From assembly GCA_964017045.1 (NCBI GenBank), contig OZ024811.1, positions 8,953,674-9,017,673 on the forward strand: 64,000 nt of DNA, given 5' to 3'. The stretch's first letter is position 1; the number at the start of each line of letters is the position of its first letter. Under the pieces are notes generated by a model. It had not been told where the DNA came from and did no database searches. It saw only the letters and a program-made list of their open reading frames with translations. The position numbers and the translations under genes are program-made. Source of the DNA: Omphiscola glabra. Its lineage: Eukaryota > Mollusca > Gastropoda > Lymnaeidae. This document shows, piece after piece, positions 13,600 through 26,535 of this stretch.

Positions 13600-13685
13600 C
13601 TCCCATCTGGTACCTTTAAGTTCTATGGCAATTTTTAAAGCTTTTCTGGTACCTTTAAGTTCTATGGCAATTTTTAAAGCTTTAA
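13600..13685. repeat. Two-copy direct duplication of about 39 bp
   Basis: CTGGTACCTTTAAGTTCTAT and the following GGCAATTTTTAAAGCTTT occur twice back to back with almost no change, ending in AAGCTTT. It is a recent local duplication just beyond the proposed ZFAND 3' end. Confidence 0.8.
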
Positions 13686-13689
13686 CTTT

Positions 13690-15880
13690 AAGTATATGTC
13701 ACCTTTATGTTGATATTACAAAGTTCATTGTCAAAGAGTGCCAATGATGTATTGTTGCAATTTATGACCTCGAGTATGTCTTGTTAACTTAATTCTTGAA
13801 ACTAATTTACAAATTGGTAAATTAAAAAAAAAAAAAGATTCCATTTAATTCTTTGTGATTAAAAAAAACAAACATTAATACAAAACTGCACCTTTAAAAT
13901 TGTGCACTAAGACTAATATTATTAATATTGTTCTTTGCCAAAATCCGTTTTCCCCTTATTCATCTATATTATGTAGTGCTGACAAATGCTAAGTTAAGTT
14001 GGGCTTACATGTACAACGGTGCCCCAAACTTTCAATTAAACCAGCCACACTATCACAAGAATTTAGTGAGAACGAGAGCATACTATATTTTTATGTCAGT
14101 CTTTAAAATTGTTTCTATAAAACTATCTCAAGATATAGAAATGTTCAAATCCACTTCTTGAAAATTCGTTTATTTTTAAGGGTGAGCTCGAGAAATGGGG
14201 GATAACTTTGAAATACTTTTGCTCCTAAAACAACAAAGCTACAGTGCTCGGCCCTTCAAATACTGCCCGGAAGAGAAACTTTGTAGACGAGTACGACAAA
14301 TTCGTGCTACATTACGGAGAAGCAACGAAATTATTTGGATAATTTAAAAGAAAACTGGAATTTTCGTACAAATACATTTTAAAATTTGAGGCCTACAATT
14401 ATATGGTAAGTTGCTTTTTACCTTGTTACAATTAGTACACACCATTTCGATGGGCCTGAGCAGCATTAAAAAAATATAATTTAAAATAAACTATCTGCTG
14501 TACATTTCATAATCTGTTCTAACTTCCTAACCTACACTACACATCCACATACTCACTCAAAAAAAAAAAAAAACAGCACTAAGACTTATAGACTTAATTA
14601 AGTAGTTAGACTGCAGTGCAGGCTATAGTATAAGCTAATTATTGGTAATTAAAGTACTAAAAAGTAGCTGTTAATACTGTTAAGAAATCATACAAGTCCA
14701 AAATCATCACTCATGAATGAAGTCATGATGAAGGCGAAGGGAAGGCTTGGTGAGCACTAAAAGAGTGAGTGATGACAATGACAGGCTATATGTGGCATTT
14801 GTGTCATTATAAGTTTTGCAAGCATGAAGACATAGTGGGCCTATGATACAGTATGCTGGCCCTAGTTATAGTAAACTTAACTTTGACTTTAAAAATATAA
14901 TGAGTAATAGGAATAGTTAAGCGCAGTGACGTCACTTTGGGGAATCCCAACACTAGACTTCGGATGAAAGGACCAACAGTTGGACTTGAATGATGAGAAT
15001 GTCAACTTTCCTGTTCTTCACTGAGCATTATTGGCATCGAAAACATAAAATGACGATTGATACAGCTGATATAAAATAAGTTAAAATGAAATTTTCATTT
15101 GCTTTCTATTAAAATTCAACTGACAAGTTTCAAAAGAAATAAAACGCCGGAAAAAAAGACACACTCACACATGGTTAAAATTGCTGTTTTTTAATTGGTT
15201 GAAAATGAAATACCCATATGCCACTCATTTATATAATTATAAAGTTGCAATTTAACGGGACATTTCTAGATAATTGTCTGGGGTGGGGAGAACCCTTCCC
15301 CAGTCTCAAAGAAATAGAGAGCTAAATTTTGAAATATTTTGAGAAACGGAACTATGGCCGGTAGTTGAACTGGGAAGCCTCCATGACCTATATCTCCAGC
15401 CCTGACGCTAACTGCATTTTTAGCCGAATAGACTACTAAATAGAGTACTAAATAGTATAACGATTTTGATGTTCATTAACAGTTGAGAGTGAAAAGCACT
15501 ATTTCTTGTGAGAGTAAGAATATATGGATCTAAATATAGATAAGGCGGAAAGAGAAGAGATATTGTAAAGGATAGTAAGACAGCAGTTGATCGAATGTTA
15601 TTCTGTAAAGGAATTGGATATATTGTGACTTTATTTCAATCAATCACTATTCTATTATTCATCAATGTTAAACTTATTCTATATAGTGTGATCTGTTAAT
15701 AAATACATATCTTGAAATTGGACTTCAGCTGCTTTATTGTGGGTGGGAGATGTTGGTTATCGATTATGCAAAGTAACACTATTAATGGTACAACAGTCAC
15801 ATTTATATGGATGTGAGGAATGCAAGGTTGCCTGATGATTTAAGTTAACTATGGTACAAACTACCATATTGAGAGTAATA
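13690..15880. other. Intergenic, no gene seen
   Basis: AT-rich DNA with A-runs near 13825 and 14563. Short open frames lack splice sites and recognisable domains. TGACGTCA, a CRE-like octamer, occurs near 14927-14934 but has no gene attached. Confidence 0.4.
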
Positions 15881-15883
15881 AAT

Positions 15884-16935
15884 AAATAATAATAATAAAG
15901 TTTATTTGAAAAATCACACTTCATTCCCAAAGGCTCGAAGAGCGGTACATAGTCAACCATATTAAAAGAGAAATGAAACAATCTATGTTTTATCACATTT
16001 AAATACAAAATGCAACATTACAAAAACCAAATATGTGCATACCCATTCAAAGTCTTTCATCCCTTGCAACCATAAACAATACAAGCCAATATACATATAG
16101 GAGATAATAACTAGCTGGAAAAGATGGTAGACAACATTACCCCAGCAGGTGTTTGCAAAATAGATGTGTTTTCAAATCGGTTTTGAAGGACTCCAGTGTC
16201 TGGCTGTTTCTGAGAGCGACAGGAAGGGTCTTTCAAATTGTTGGGCCATCAAATGCGAAAGTGCGCCTTCCGTAAGTCTCAAGGCGAACACGCGGTATTG
16301 AGAGTTTGCCACTATTGGATGAGCGGAGTTGTCTAGTGGGTACATAAGGCGTCATGAGCACATTGAGATGGGATGGCACCAGGTCATGCAAGCAGCAATA
16401 GCACAGAGTTGCAATTTTCTACTCTATGTGAGCGCGGACCGGCAGCCAATGCAGTTTTCTCAGAAGTGTCGAATTTGCGTTTACGAAGAACAATGCGAGC
16501 CACATTATTGTGCTTTTTAAAATTTTATCCAGGAGCTTAGCTGGAAGACCCACCATGAAAGCATTGCAGTAGTCCATGCGTGATAGCACGAATGCAGACA
16601 TCAGCCTCTTTGATGCATCAAACGTTAAGAAAGGTCTGATATGACTAATTCTGCGCAGCTCAAAAAAATCGCCTTGCAAAGCATGTTAATGTGATTTTCC
16701 ATAGTAAGTGTTCTGTCTAAGTAGACACCCAGGTTTCGCACTGTTTGAGCAAATAAGCTCAGTCTTTTCATCGTTCAATTTGAGCTTGTTTATGGTCATA
16801 TGCTTAACTGACTCCACTGTCTTCTGTGTCATACTAAGAGGCTGAGAGATCTGAGAGGGGATCACAGATTTCTATAGTTGGGTATCATCTGCGAAATATG
16901 CCATCCTTTCTGCTATGTCTGGGCCTATTTAGTAG
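15884..16935 (-). pseudogene. CR1-like LINE remnant (reverse transcriptase 3' half)
   Basis: Read on the minus strand, the conserved RT box YFADDTQL lies at about 16877-16900. It is followed by KLKLNDEKTELI, then NLGVYLD, then RISHIRPFLTFDASKRLMSAF, LSRMDYCNA and LHWLPVRAHIE (16430-16680). The typical last block FKTDLKTHLF lies near 16165-16195. It ends at 15884-15900 in a short (ATT)n tract, the usual tail of CR1-type elements. Stops and frameshifts occur throughout, so it is inactive. The 5' part of the element is missing. Confidence 0.8.
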
Positions 16936-16984
16936 GAGCTGTTTATTTTGATTTCCCGGTACTGTTTATTAGTTTGAGCCTTAT

Positions 16985-17240
16985 TATAGAAAAAACTTCT
17001 CAAGGGGAACAAAAAAGACAATATACACTACTATCATAAGACCTGAAGTAACTTACGCTAGTGAGACTTGGACACGTACCAAAAAAGCAGAGAACCTTCT
17101 CAATACATGGGAGAGGAAAATCCTCAGAAAAAATATATTGCCTAATGATGGAAAATGATATCTGGAGAATCGGTACAATCTTATGGTCATGTCGGAGGAC
17201 AATGCAGCACCCTAGGAACCATGGGTCTTGCCAAACAGTG
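16985..17240 (+). pseudogene. RTE-like LINE ORF fragment, copy 1
   Basis: The plus strand encodes TIIRPEVTYASETWTRTKKA followed by ENLLNTWERKILRKN and, after a shift, NDIWRIGT. This is the region after the RT palm that is typical of RTE/craniate-type endonuclease-RT LINEs. The same DNA words (CAAGGGGAACAAAAAAGACA, ATCATAAGACC, AACTTACGCTAG, ACCAAAAAAGCAGAG) recur on the minus strand at 26450-26535, so both fragments come from one family. Frameshifts show that it is dead. Confidence 0.75.
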
Positions 17241-17372
17241 GTGAAAATCTGTGACATCAGAATTATCTTTTGTTTTTGTGGGGGTAGGGGGATCAAAAGC
17301 CCAGTGTATGTACTCACTGGGGTGGGGGAGCTTGTAACAAGGAAATTTGACTTTCTTGCATACATACGATAA

Positions 17373-18530
17373 TCATGCTGATTTTTAAGTCTAGCTGTGA
17401 ATTCAGTTCTGTGATGCTGTGTTTGTTGCCTGCATTATTCATGGTTAAATTACATGATTAAATTTTGGGTGAACATATTTTGCCATTTCTTATAAAAATA
17501 GAAAAAGCACTGAAGTGAAAAAGTTCTGAGAAGAGCATTGAAAGTGGCATCCAGTGGTAATGAGTATTGTAATAAAGTTTTGAACATATTTCAAATTTAG
17601 TAAAATTAATATTTGGTATGTAATAAACTGTAAAAAAGTAGTTTCATTCATAGAAAATGTTCAAACTATGTGTGTGTGTTTGCATGTAAGTTTATAAGAT
17701 GTTTTGGGTATTAGAATCATCGTTTAAAGGACTAAATTTTCAGTTAACAAACATTATGACAAAACATACATACAGCATATACTGTGTTATATTCATAAGC
17801 AAACTGAGTCGGCCTTTATGACAAGAAATTATTTATGTGTCAATATTTGTAACAATAAAATGAAGTCTTAATATTAGAAATTAAATACTACTACTAAATT
17901 TAATGCGAAAGACTGAACTGTATTATTGGGCCCTTATTCTTAAATAAGAACATTGATGAATGATTGATATAGACAATTTTTTCTCAACAGAAATCAGAAT
18001 TTCCAAGGAAGTCTAATCATCCACAGAAGCCTAAAAGTCTGTAGAAGTCTGTCTAAAGAGTAATACAGTTCTCACGTTTTTAGGTGTTTGAAACAGACTA
18101 TAAGATCTTGCAGTTATTTCCTTCAGTTTTCCTGCACTGAACTTACTGCAACACAACCCCTCTTTGACAAAAGGTAAGATTTCTGTCTGTACACTGGATG
18201 TTTATGCATATTTGACAACCAACAAATTTGGTGGTGAGGCATATGTTTTAAGATATGTTACATACAAGTTTTTATGGTTATGCATCTTTTGTTGTATTTT
18301 ATTTTGATGTAATTGTATTATAATGATGTATTGTTTGTATATTTTGTATTTTAATGACCAAGAATGTTGTAATTTTTTATGTTTGACATTCCATTGTTTT
18401 ATAATGATGTATTGTTTGTATCAAGCACAAATCTGCTGATTAAAGGGGTCAAGGTCAACTCCGGACTGACCACAAACAAGGAAAAAACATGTTTGTAATA
18501 TTAACAAATATCTACATGTTGTAAACTATC
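17373..18530. other. Intergenic, no gene seen
   Basis: AT-rich DNA. A duplicated word TATAATGATGTATTGTTTGT is seen at about 18320 and 18400. No coding, RNA or transposon signature could be supported. Confidence 0.4.
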
Positions 18531-18539
18531 TCATCCATC

Positions 18540-20010
18540 CCACTCCTAACAAACACCCATCAAACACTCCACTCCAAACCCTAGGCCCACCTTATGCACT
18601 CTCCCCACTATCCACCACAATCCTATCCATAGGACCCACCTTATCAACTCACCTACCATCCACCTCACTTGTAACCCCCAGTGCCCACCTTATCAACTCA
18701 CTTAACATCCACCTCACACCTAACCCCTAGTGCCCACCTTATCAACTCACTTACCATTCACCTCACTCCTAACCCCTAGTGCCCACCTTATCAACTCACC
18801 CACCATACACCCCACTAACCCCTAGTGCCCACCTTATCAGCTCACCTACCATACACCCCACTAACCCCTAGTGCCCACCTTATCAACTCACCCACCATAC
18901 ACATCACACCTAACCCCTAGTGCCCACCTTATCAACTCACCTACCATACACCCCACTAACCCCTAGTGCCCACGTTATCAACTCACTTACCATCCACCTC
19001 ACTCCTAACCACAAGTGCCCACCTTATCAACTCACCTACCATACACCCCACTAACCCCTAGTGCCCACCTTATCAGCTCACCTGCCATCCACCCCACTAA
19101 TCCCTAGTGTCCACCTTATCAACTCACCCACCATACACCCCACTAACCCCTTGTGCCCACCTTATCAACTCACCCACCATACACCCCACTAACCCCTAGT
19201 GTCCACCTTATCAACTCACACACCATAAACCCCACTAACCCCTAGTACCCACCTTATCAGCTCACCTGCCATCCACCCCACCAACCCCTAGTGTCCACCT
19301 TATCAACTCACCCACCATAAACCCCACTAACCCCTAGTACCCACCTTATCAGCTCACCTGCCATCCACCCCACCAACCCCTAGTGCCCACCTTATCAACT
19401 CACCCACCATGCACCCCACTAACCCCTAGTGCCCACCTTATCAACTCACCTACCTTACACCCACTAACCCCTAGTGCCCACCTTATCAACTCACCCACCA
19501 TACACCCCACTAACCCCTAGTGTCCACCTTACCAACTCACCTACCTTCCACCTCACACCTAACCCCTAGTGTCCACCTTATCAACTCACCCACCATACAC
19601 CCCACTAACCCCTAGTACCCACCTTATCAGCTCACCCACCATACACCCCACTAACCCCTAGTACCCACCTTATCAACTCGCCTACCATCCATCTCACTCC
19701 TAACCCCTAGTGCCCACCCTATCAACTCATCTACCATCCACCTCACTCCTAACCCCTAGTGCCCACCTTATCAACTCACCTACCATCCACCCCCACTAAC
19801 CCCTAGTGCCTACCTTATCAACTCACCTATCATACACCCCACTAACCCCCCTCCTAACCCTAAAGCCCATTTGAACCACCATCCACTCTGTTCTTGATTC
19901 TCAGCCCGTTTTATCCACTCTCCAACCATCCACTCACACCTAACCTCTAGGCCTTATCTACTTAGCATCCACCCCACTCCTAACACCAGGATCCGCCTTA
20001 TGCATTCACC
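18540..20010. repeat. C-rich tandem repeat, unit about 46-49 bp
   Basis: About 28 units containing CCCCACTAACCCCTAGTGCC and CACCTTATCAACTCACC. The units at both ends are more diverged than the central ones, as expected for a minisatellite maintained by unequal exchange. One strand is strongly C-rich, the other G-rich. The repeated word CTAACCCC is not organised as a telomere. Confidence 0.9.
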
Positions 20011-20195
20011 CACTACCCTACTCCTACCCACATTGACCCATCTACCCACCGTCCATCCCATCTACGCACCATCCATGGGATTCCTATTCCATCCGCCATT
20101 CACAACACTCATACCCCCTTTATCCACTCAGTCACCATTACTGCTTTATGCTTATTGCGTCACATTGTTTTTCCTAACCCATGGGTAGAAATAAG

Positions 20196-20902
20196 ATTGT
20201 AGGAAAAAAGTCACAGGAAAAAAAGTCACAGAAAAAAGTCACAAAATATGTATCATATAAACTCCTAATTTTCAGTGTTTATTATATAAATCATATATAA
20301 CAGTGAATGTTTTTGGGTTTGTGGATTTGTGGGTGGCTCTGTTCCGCCAAGGCTTTTTACATGGGTTTGGGATCCCAATGGGGTCGGGATCCCAATGGCG
20401 TCGAGATCCCAAATGGGGTTGTGATCCCAATGAGATAACAATCGGGAATGGGACCCAATTGGGGTTGTGATCCCAATGGCATCAAAATCTCAATGGGTAC
20501 TTAGTGAAAGGGATCCCAATCAGGATCGGTATCCCAATGGGATCGGGATCCTAATGGGATACCAATCGGGATCGGTATCCCAATGTTGTTGGGATTCAAA
20601 TGGGATCGGGATCCAAATTGGATCCCAAATTCTAATTTCCGATTTGGAAACGGGATCCCGATTGGGTTCTCAATCTGGATCTGTAACCCAATGGGGTCGG
20701 GATCCGATTGGGGTCGGGATTAAAATGGGATATGGGATACCATTTGGGGTGGGGAGCCCGATGGGATATGGGATCCCATTAGGAAACGGAATCCCATCAC
20801 TCTTTTCAGAATTTATTTATGACTGAAAGCTTCTGTGACTTTTTTTCCTAGCAAAATTTGTGACTTTTTTCCTGTGACTTTTTTCCTGTGACTTTTTTTC
20901 CG
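20196..20902. mobile_element. Foldback-like element: inverted GTGACTTTTTTCC arms around a GGGATCCCAATGGG core
   Basis: The left arm (20196-20245) has three copies of GGAAAAAAGTCACA. The right arm (20833-20902) has four copies of the reverse complement TGTGACTTTTTTCC. Between them, 20355-20810 is an irregular array of about 20-bp units around GGGATCCCAATGGG. Arms with internal subrepeats flanking a satellite-like core fit a foldback or MITE architecture. No transposase frame is present. The core resembles 3465-3800. Confidence 0.55.
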
Positions 20903-21599
20903 CTCACCAGAAAGACATCTATAACGGGGCTCTGTTATAGAGGACTGGTCCTTTCATCCTATGATGAATTGATTTACTAACTGAATTCTGTTGGACCAAT
21001 CGATTGGACACATTTTAAAATGTTTACATCATTTATTCCGATATTTAGAATATTTTAAAGGTATACCTTGTTAATGACGAGATCTAGTATATTTGAACGA
21101 TACACATTGTATAAGCTGACACCAAGTATATTTCAAAGCTTTACATTGGATTGACGGACAATAAGTATATTTTTAAGTTATCATTGTATAAATCCACACT
21201 AGTTATATTTTAAAGGTTTACATGGGCATACTGACACTTTAATCAATTATATTTACTTTTAGATATTTATAGCAAACTAAAGATTAGCTACTTGGTATTC
21301 TGGACGCTGTTTCTATCACCAGCCTTGCTCTCTGGAGGGAACAATGATCGTCTTTCAGGGTTTCACATTAGCTAACCAGAAATCCTTCTGTTTTGTTAGA
21401 CCATGTTCCATTACTCTGTCTATGTCATGGCCCCAGGGGAGCTCACCCTGTTTGGTGCTAATGGATTTCTTGACAACAAAACTGTAGACATAACAATGGG
21501 AGTGGTGGGAGGGGTTGAAAAGAACTGAAAAACAAAAATAAATAAATAGACTAGAATTTGAGTGGCCTACAATAACGAGAAGGTTGTCCAGAATAGACT
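20903..21599. other. Spacer between repeat blocks
   Basis: It holds loose repetition of 'tatatttnaaaggtttacattg' type words (21050-21230) at roughly 60-bp spacing. No gene is seen. Confidence 0.3.
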
Positions 21600-23275
21600 G
21601 GGAAATACTAGGGGTCATTGGGGCACTAAAGTGCACTGTACTTAATATAGCAGGGGATTAGTGGGGGCCTTGGGGTACTAAAGTGAACTGTACTTTACAA
21701 TAGCAGGGGATTAGTGGGGGCCTTGGGGTACTAAAGGGAACTGTACTTAATATAGCAGGGGATTAGTGGGGGCCTTGGGGCACTAAAGTGAACTGTATTT
21801 TACAATAGTAGGGGATTAGTTGGGGCTTTGGGGTACTAAAGTGAACTGTACTTAATATAGCAGGGGATTAGTGGGGGCCTTGGGGCACTAAAGTGAACTA
21901 TACTTTACAATAGCAGGGGATTAGTGGGGGCATGGGGCACTAAAGTGAACTGTACTTAATATAGCAGGGGATTAGTGGGGGCCTTGGGGCACTAAAGTGA
22001 ACTATACTTTACAATAGCAGGGGATTAGTGGGGGCATGGGGCACTAAAGTGAACTGTACTTAATATAGCAGGGGATTAGTTGGGGCTTTGGGGTACTAAA
22101 GTGAACTGTACTTAATATAGCAGGGGATTAGTGGGGGCCTTGGGGCACTAAAGTGAACTATACTTTACAATAGCAGGGGATTAGTGGGGGCATGGGGCAC
22201 TAAAGTGAACTGTACTTAATATAGCAGGGGATTAGTTGGGGCTTTGGGGTACTAAAGTGAACTGTACTTAATATAGCAGGGGATTAGTGGGGGCCTTGGG
22301 GCACTAAAGTGAACTATACTTTACAATAGCAGGGGATTAGTGGGGGCCATGGGGCCCTAAAGTGAACTGTTCTTAATATAGAAGGGGATTAGTGGGGGCC
22401 TTGGGGCACTAAAGTGAACTGTATTTAATATAGCAGGGGATTAGTGGGGGCCATGGGGCCCTAAAGTGAACTGTTCTTAATATAGCAGGGGATTAGTGGG
22501 GGCCTTGGGGCACTAAAGTGAACTGTTCTTAATATAGCAGGGGATTAGTGGGGGCCTTGGGGCACTAAAGTGAACTGTACTTAATATAGCAGGGGATTAG
22601 TGGGGGCCTTGGGGCACTAAAGTGAACTATGCTTTACAATAGCAGGGGATTAGTGGGGGCATGCGGCACTAAAGTGAACTGTACTTACTATAGCAGGGGA
22701 TTAGTGGGGGCCATGGGGCCCTAAAGTGAACTGTTCTTAATATAGAAGGGGATTAGTGGGGGCCTTGGGGCACTAAAGTGAACTGTTCTTAATATAGCAG
22801 GGGATTAGTGGGGGCCTTGGGGCACTAAATTGAACTGTACTTAATATAGCAGGGGATTAGTGGGGGCCTTGGGGCACTAAAGTGAACTGTACTTAATATA
22901 GCAGGGGATTAGTGGGGGCCTTGGGGTACTAAAGTGAACTGTACTTAATATAGTAGGGGATTAGTGGGGGCCTTGGGGCACTAAAGTGAACTGTTCTTAA
23001 TATAGCAGGGGATTAGTGGGGGCCTTGGGGCACTAAAGCGAACTGTACTTAATATAGCAGGGGATTAGTGGGGGCCTTGGGGTACTAAAGTGAACTGTAC
23101 TTAATATATTAGGGGATTAGTGGGGGCCTTGGGGCACTAAAGTGAACTGTACTTAATATAGTAGGGGATTAGTGGGGGTCTTGGGGCACTAAAGTGAACT
23201 GTACTTTACAATAGCAGGGGAATTGTGGGGGCCTTGGGCTATACTTAAAAATAACAGGGGAATAGAGTGGTTTGG
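21600..23275. repeat. 52-bp satellite with higher-order (trimer) structure
   Basis: About 32 units of 52 bp carrying ACTAAAGTGAACTGTACTTA and GCAGGGGATTAGTGGGGGCC. Variants alternate: ACTTTACAATAG versus ACTTAATATAG, and GGGGGCATGGGGC versus TTGGGGCTTTGGGG versus GGGGGCCTTGGGG. Between about 21900 and 22340 three variants recur in fixed order as a block of about 155 bp. Strand G-richness is strong. Confidence 0.9.
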
Positions 23276-23280
23276 TGGGG

Positions 23281-24000
23281 GGGGGGGATAATGTTAGCTA
23301 CATTATAAGCACAATCCGTCTGACACTTTGGACTGACTGTATATTGTTTAATAAACCTTATTAGCAAAAATCTTATAATAATCATAATAAAAAGAATTGT
23401 TAATCTTATGAAACGTATAACAAAAAGAGTTCTTACTCCTATAACTAACAGAAGAATAATGAGTTTAGTTAGACATGACGTTGATGAATGTTACGACCTC
23501 ATTTCATACGGCCTACTCTCGTCTAGGATTCTCATCAGGTCCACACAATGAAACAATTACACTATTAAGTCCACAAATGTTACGACCTTTCCAACGTTAC
23601 GGTTTCCTAATGTTACAGCCTGGTACACTTCACAATAACTCCACATAGTTTCATAAGTTAATTCTTTATTCCATTATATACAAAATATAATGCCACATGG
23701 CCAGGAGTCACTAATACATAACGAAGTTCCTCACTACACAGTTAGGAAACTAAACTTCGACTAACACACGTTCTCTCTACTAGCTCTAAGATCTCCCTAA
23801 ATAAATCTCTTGTCCTCTCTAGCAATCACTCGATCTCTCGGTCTCTCTCTCGACAAAACTAACACACTGTCCTTTTATCCACGCACTTGTTTATTAATAT
23901 TTCCCTCTCAACCAATGACCATTCAGCCCACAATAACACAATTCATAACACAACGCATGCACCCAAAAAGTGTTCACACTAATAACAATGATTCTCACAT
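23281..24000. other. No gene seen
   Basis: A G-run at 23275-23287 is followed by AT-rich DNA. Several TTACGACCT/GTTACGG-type words at 23480-23620 hint at an old short repeat. No coding evidence. Confidence 0.3.
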
Positions 24001-24004
24001 TCAA

Positions 24005-24460
24005 ACTCTCACCATGTATGGACAACCTTTCATATCACTCTCACCATGTATGGACAACCTTTCATACCACTCTCACCATGTATGGACAACCTTTCATACC
24101 ACTCTCACCATGTATGGACAACCTTTCATATCACTCTCACCATGTATGGACAACCTTTCATATCACTCTCACCATGTATGGACAACCTTTCATACCACTC
24201 TCACCATGTATGGACAACCTTTCATACCACTCTCACCATGTATGGACAACCTTTCATATCACTCTCACCATGTATGGACAACCTTTCATATCACTCTCAC
24301 CATGTATGGACAACCTTTCATATCACTCTCACCATGTATGGACAACCTTTCATATCACTCTCACCATGTATGGACAACCTTTCATATCACTCTCACCATG
24401 TATGGACAACCTTTCATATCACTCTCACCATGTATGGACAACCTTTCATACCAAGATATC
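24005..24460. repeat. 32-bp tandem repeat, about 14 copies
   Basis: The unit contains CTCTCACCATGTATGGACAA and CCTTTCATATCA, with only a T/C variant in CATAT/CATAC. Because 32 is not a multiple of 3 and the unit lacks stops, all three plus frames stay open; these frames are not genes. Confidence 0.95.
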
Positions 24461-24483
24461 ACACTAACAAATCATGTTCACAA

Positions 24484-25870
24484 CAATGACATTGGTATTG
24501 TCACGTGGTGCAGATGACATTGGTATTGTCATCGGGTGTAGATGACATTGCCATTGCCATCGGGTGTAGATGACATTGGTATTGAAATGTGGTGTAGATG
24601 TCATTGGTATTGCCATATGGTGTAGATGACATTGGTGTTCCACGTGTGGTGTAGATGACATTGATATTGCAATGTGGTGTAGATGTCATTGGTATTGTCA
24701 TGTGGTGTAGATGACATTGGTATTGCCATGTGGTGTAGATGACATTGGTATTGCCATGTGGTGTAGATGACATTGGTATTGCCATGTGGTGTAGATGTCA
24801 TTGGTATTGCCATATGTGTAGATGACATTGGTGTTCCACGTGTGGTGTAGATGACATTGATATTGCAATGTGGTGTAGATGACATTGGGATTGCCATGTG
24901 GTTTAGATGTCATTGGTATTGTCATGTGGTGTAGATGACATTGGTATTGCCATGTGGTGTAGATGACATTGGTATTGCCATGTGGTGTAGATGACATTGG
25001 TATTGCCATGTGGTGTAGATATCATTGGAATTGCCATGTGGTGTAGATGACATTGGTATTGCCATGTGGTGTAGATGGCATTGTAGTCCCCGTGTGGTGT
25101 AGATGACATTGATATTGCCATGTGGTGTAGATGACATTGGTATTGCCATGTGGTGCAGATGGCATTGTAGTCCCCGTGTGCTGTAGATGACATTGATATT
25201 GCCATGTGGTGTAGATGACATTGGTATTGCCGCATCGGTAGTGCCATGTGGTGTAGATGACATTGTAGTCCCCGTGTGATGTAGATGACATTGATATTGC
25301 CATGTGGTGAAGATGACATTGGTATTGCCATGGGGTGTAGATGACATTGATATTGCCATGTGGTGTAGATGTCATTGGTATTGCCATGTGGTGTAGATGA
25401 CATTGGTATTGCCATGGGGTGTAGATGTATTTGGTATTGCCATGTGGTGTAGATGACATTGGTATTGTCATGTGGTGTTAATGACATTGGTATTGCCATG
25501 TGGTGTAGATGACATTGGTATTGCAATATGGTGAAGGTGACATTGGTATTGTCATGTGGTGTTAATAACATTGGTATTGCCATGTGGTGTAGATGACATT
25601 GGTATTGTCATATGGTGTAGATGTCATTGGTATTGTCATGTGGTGTAGATAACATTGGTATTGCCATGTGGTGTAGATGACTTTGGTATTGCCATGTGGT
25701 GTAGATGTCATTGGTATTGCCATGTGGTGTAGATGACATTGGTATTGCCATGTGTAGATGGCATTGGTATTGCCATGTGGTGTAGATGACATTGGTTTTG
25801 TCATGTGGTGTAGGTGACATTGGTATTGTCATGTGGTGTTAATGACATTGGTTTTGTCATGGGGTGTTGA
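24484..25870. repeat. 28-bp tandem repeat, about 48 copies
   Basis: The unit contains ATTGGTATTGCCATGTGGTG and TAGATGAC. Variants include GTCATGTGG, TCCCCGTGTG and TGGTGTTAA. It abuts the 32-bp array within about 25 bp. The minus strand lacks stops in all three frames, which makes overlapping false ORFs. Confidence 0.95.
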
Positions 25871-26039
25871 TAACCATGTATTTTTGACGATATTTTCAGT
25901 GTCATATGATGCAATCTGTCAGTTTTATGACATATGAATATGTCACGGTTGTTTCGTTTGTTAAAATACCACCATCATTTATCCTAGCATAAATATGTTA
26001 TATAATTAAGATAGCAAGACTATGTTATAAATGATATAT

Positions 26040-26535
26040 AATCATCAGCAGCAGCGGCACTACAGCCATGGGGAGCCCTGGCCTGCTCCACCACATCCTT
26101 TCCATTCAGATCGAGCCATGGCTATGCGCCTCCATGCGCGAACCCCCACCTGTTGTAAGTCCTTCTCTACACTCTTAGTCGACCGATGAGCCGTCTGCCC
26201 TTGGGTTTATGCCTGTACATCACTTTTGCTGCTCTGCAGTCTGGCATCCTTTCAATATGTCCTGCCCAGCGCAGTCTGCCTTTTTTTTTTTATTGTTGCG
26301 ACTATGGGTGGGTCTTTATACAATTGATATAGCTCTTGGTATGTACGGATTCTCCAAACATCGTTGTCTATCACTGGGCTGTATATTTTCCTGAGGAATT
26401 TCTACTTCCATGGCATGCATTGAGCACGTACTCTGCTTTTTTGGTAAGGGACCACGTTTAACTAGCGTAAGTTACTACTGGTCATATGATAGTGATGTAT
26501 ATTGTCTTCTTTGTTCCCCTTGAAAGGTTTTTGCT
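26040..26535 (-). pseudogene. RTE-like LINE C-terminal fragment, copy 2
   Basis: On the minus strand there is DNDVWRIRTYQELYQLYKDP, then RLRWAGHIERMPDCRAAKV and KGRRLIGRP, then (shifted) GVRAWRRMAMARSEWK. This is the end of an RTE-type endonuclease/RT polyprotein. The A/T run at 26281-26290 lies where ATIKKK-type residues are expected. The upstream part matches 16985-17240. Stops and frameshifts show that it is inactive. Confidence 0.8.

Noticed and set aside
14927..14934. CRE-like TGACGTCA as a promoter element
   Set aside because: No transcription unit could be linked to it.
18540..20010. Possible interstitial telomere (CTAACCCC words)
   Set aside because: The word occurs once per 46-49 bp unit, not in tandem, and is not the animal TTAGGG repeat array.
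21600..23275. CRISPR-like regular array
   Set aside because: Units are contiguous with no unique spacers, and the genome is eukaryotic.
24005..25870. Multiple overlapping frames of 65-235 codons on both strands
   Set aside because: All arise from stop-free 32-bp and 28-bp tandem units whose length is not a multiple of 3, so every frame stays open.
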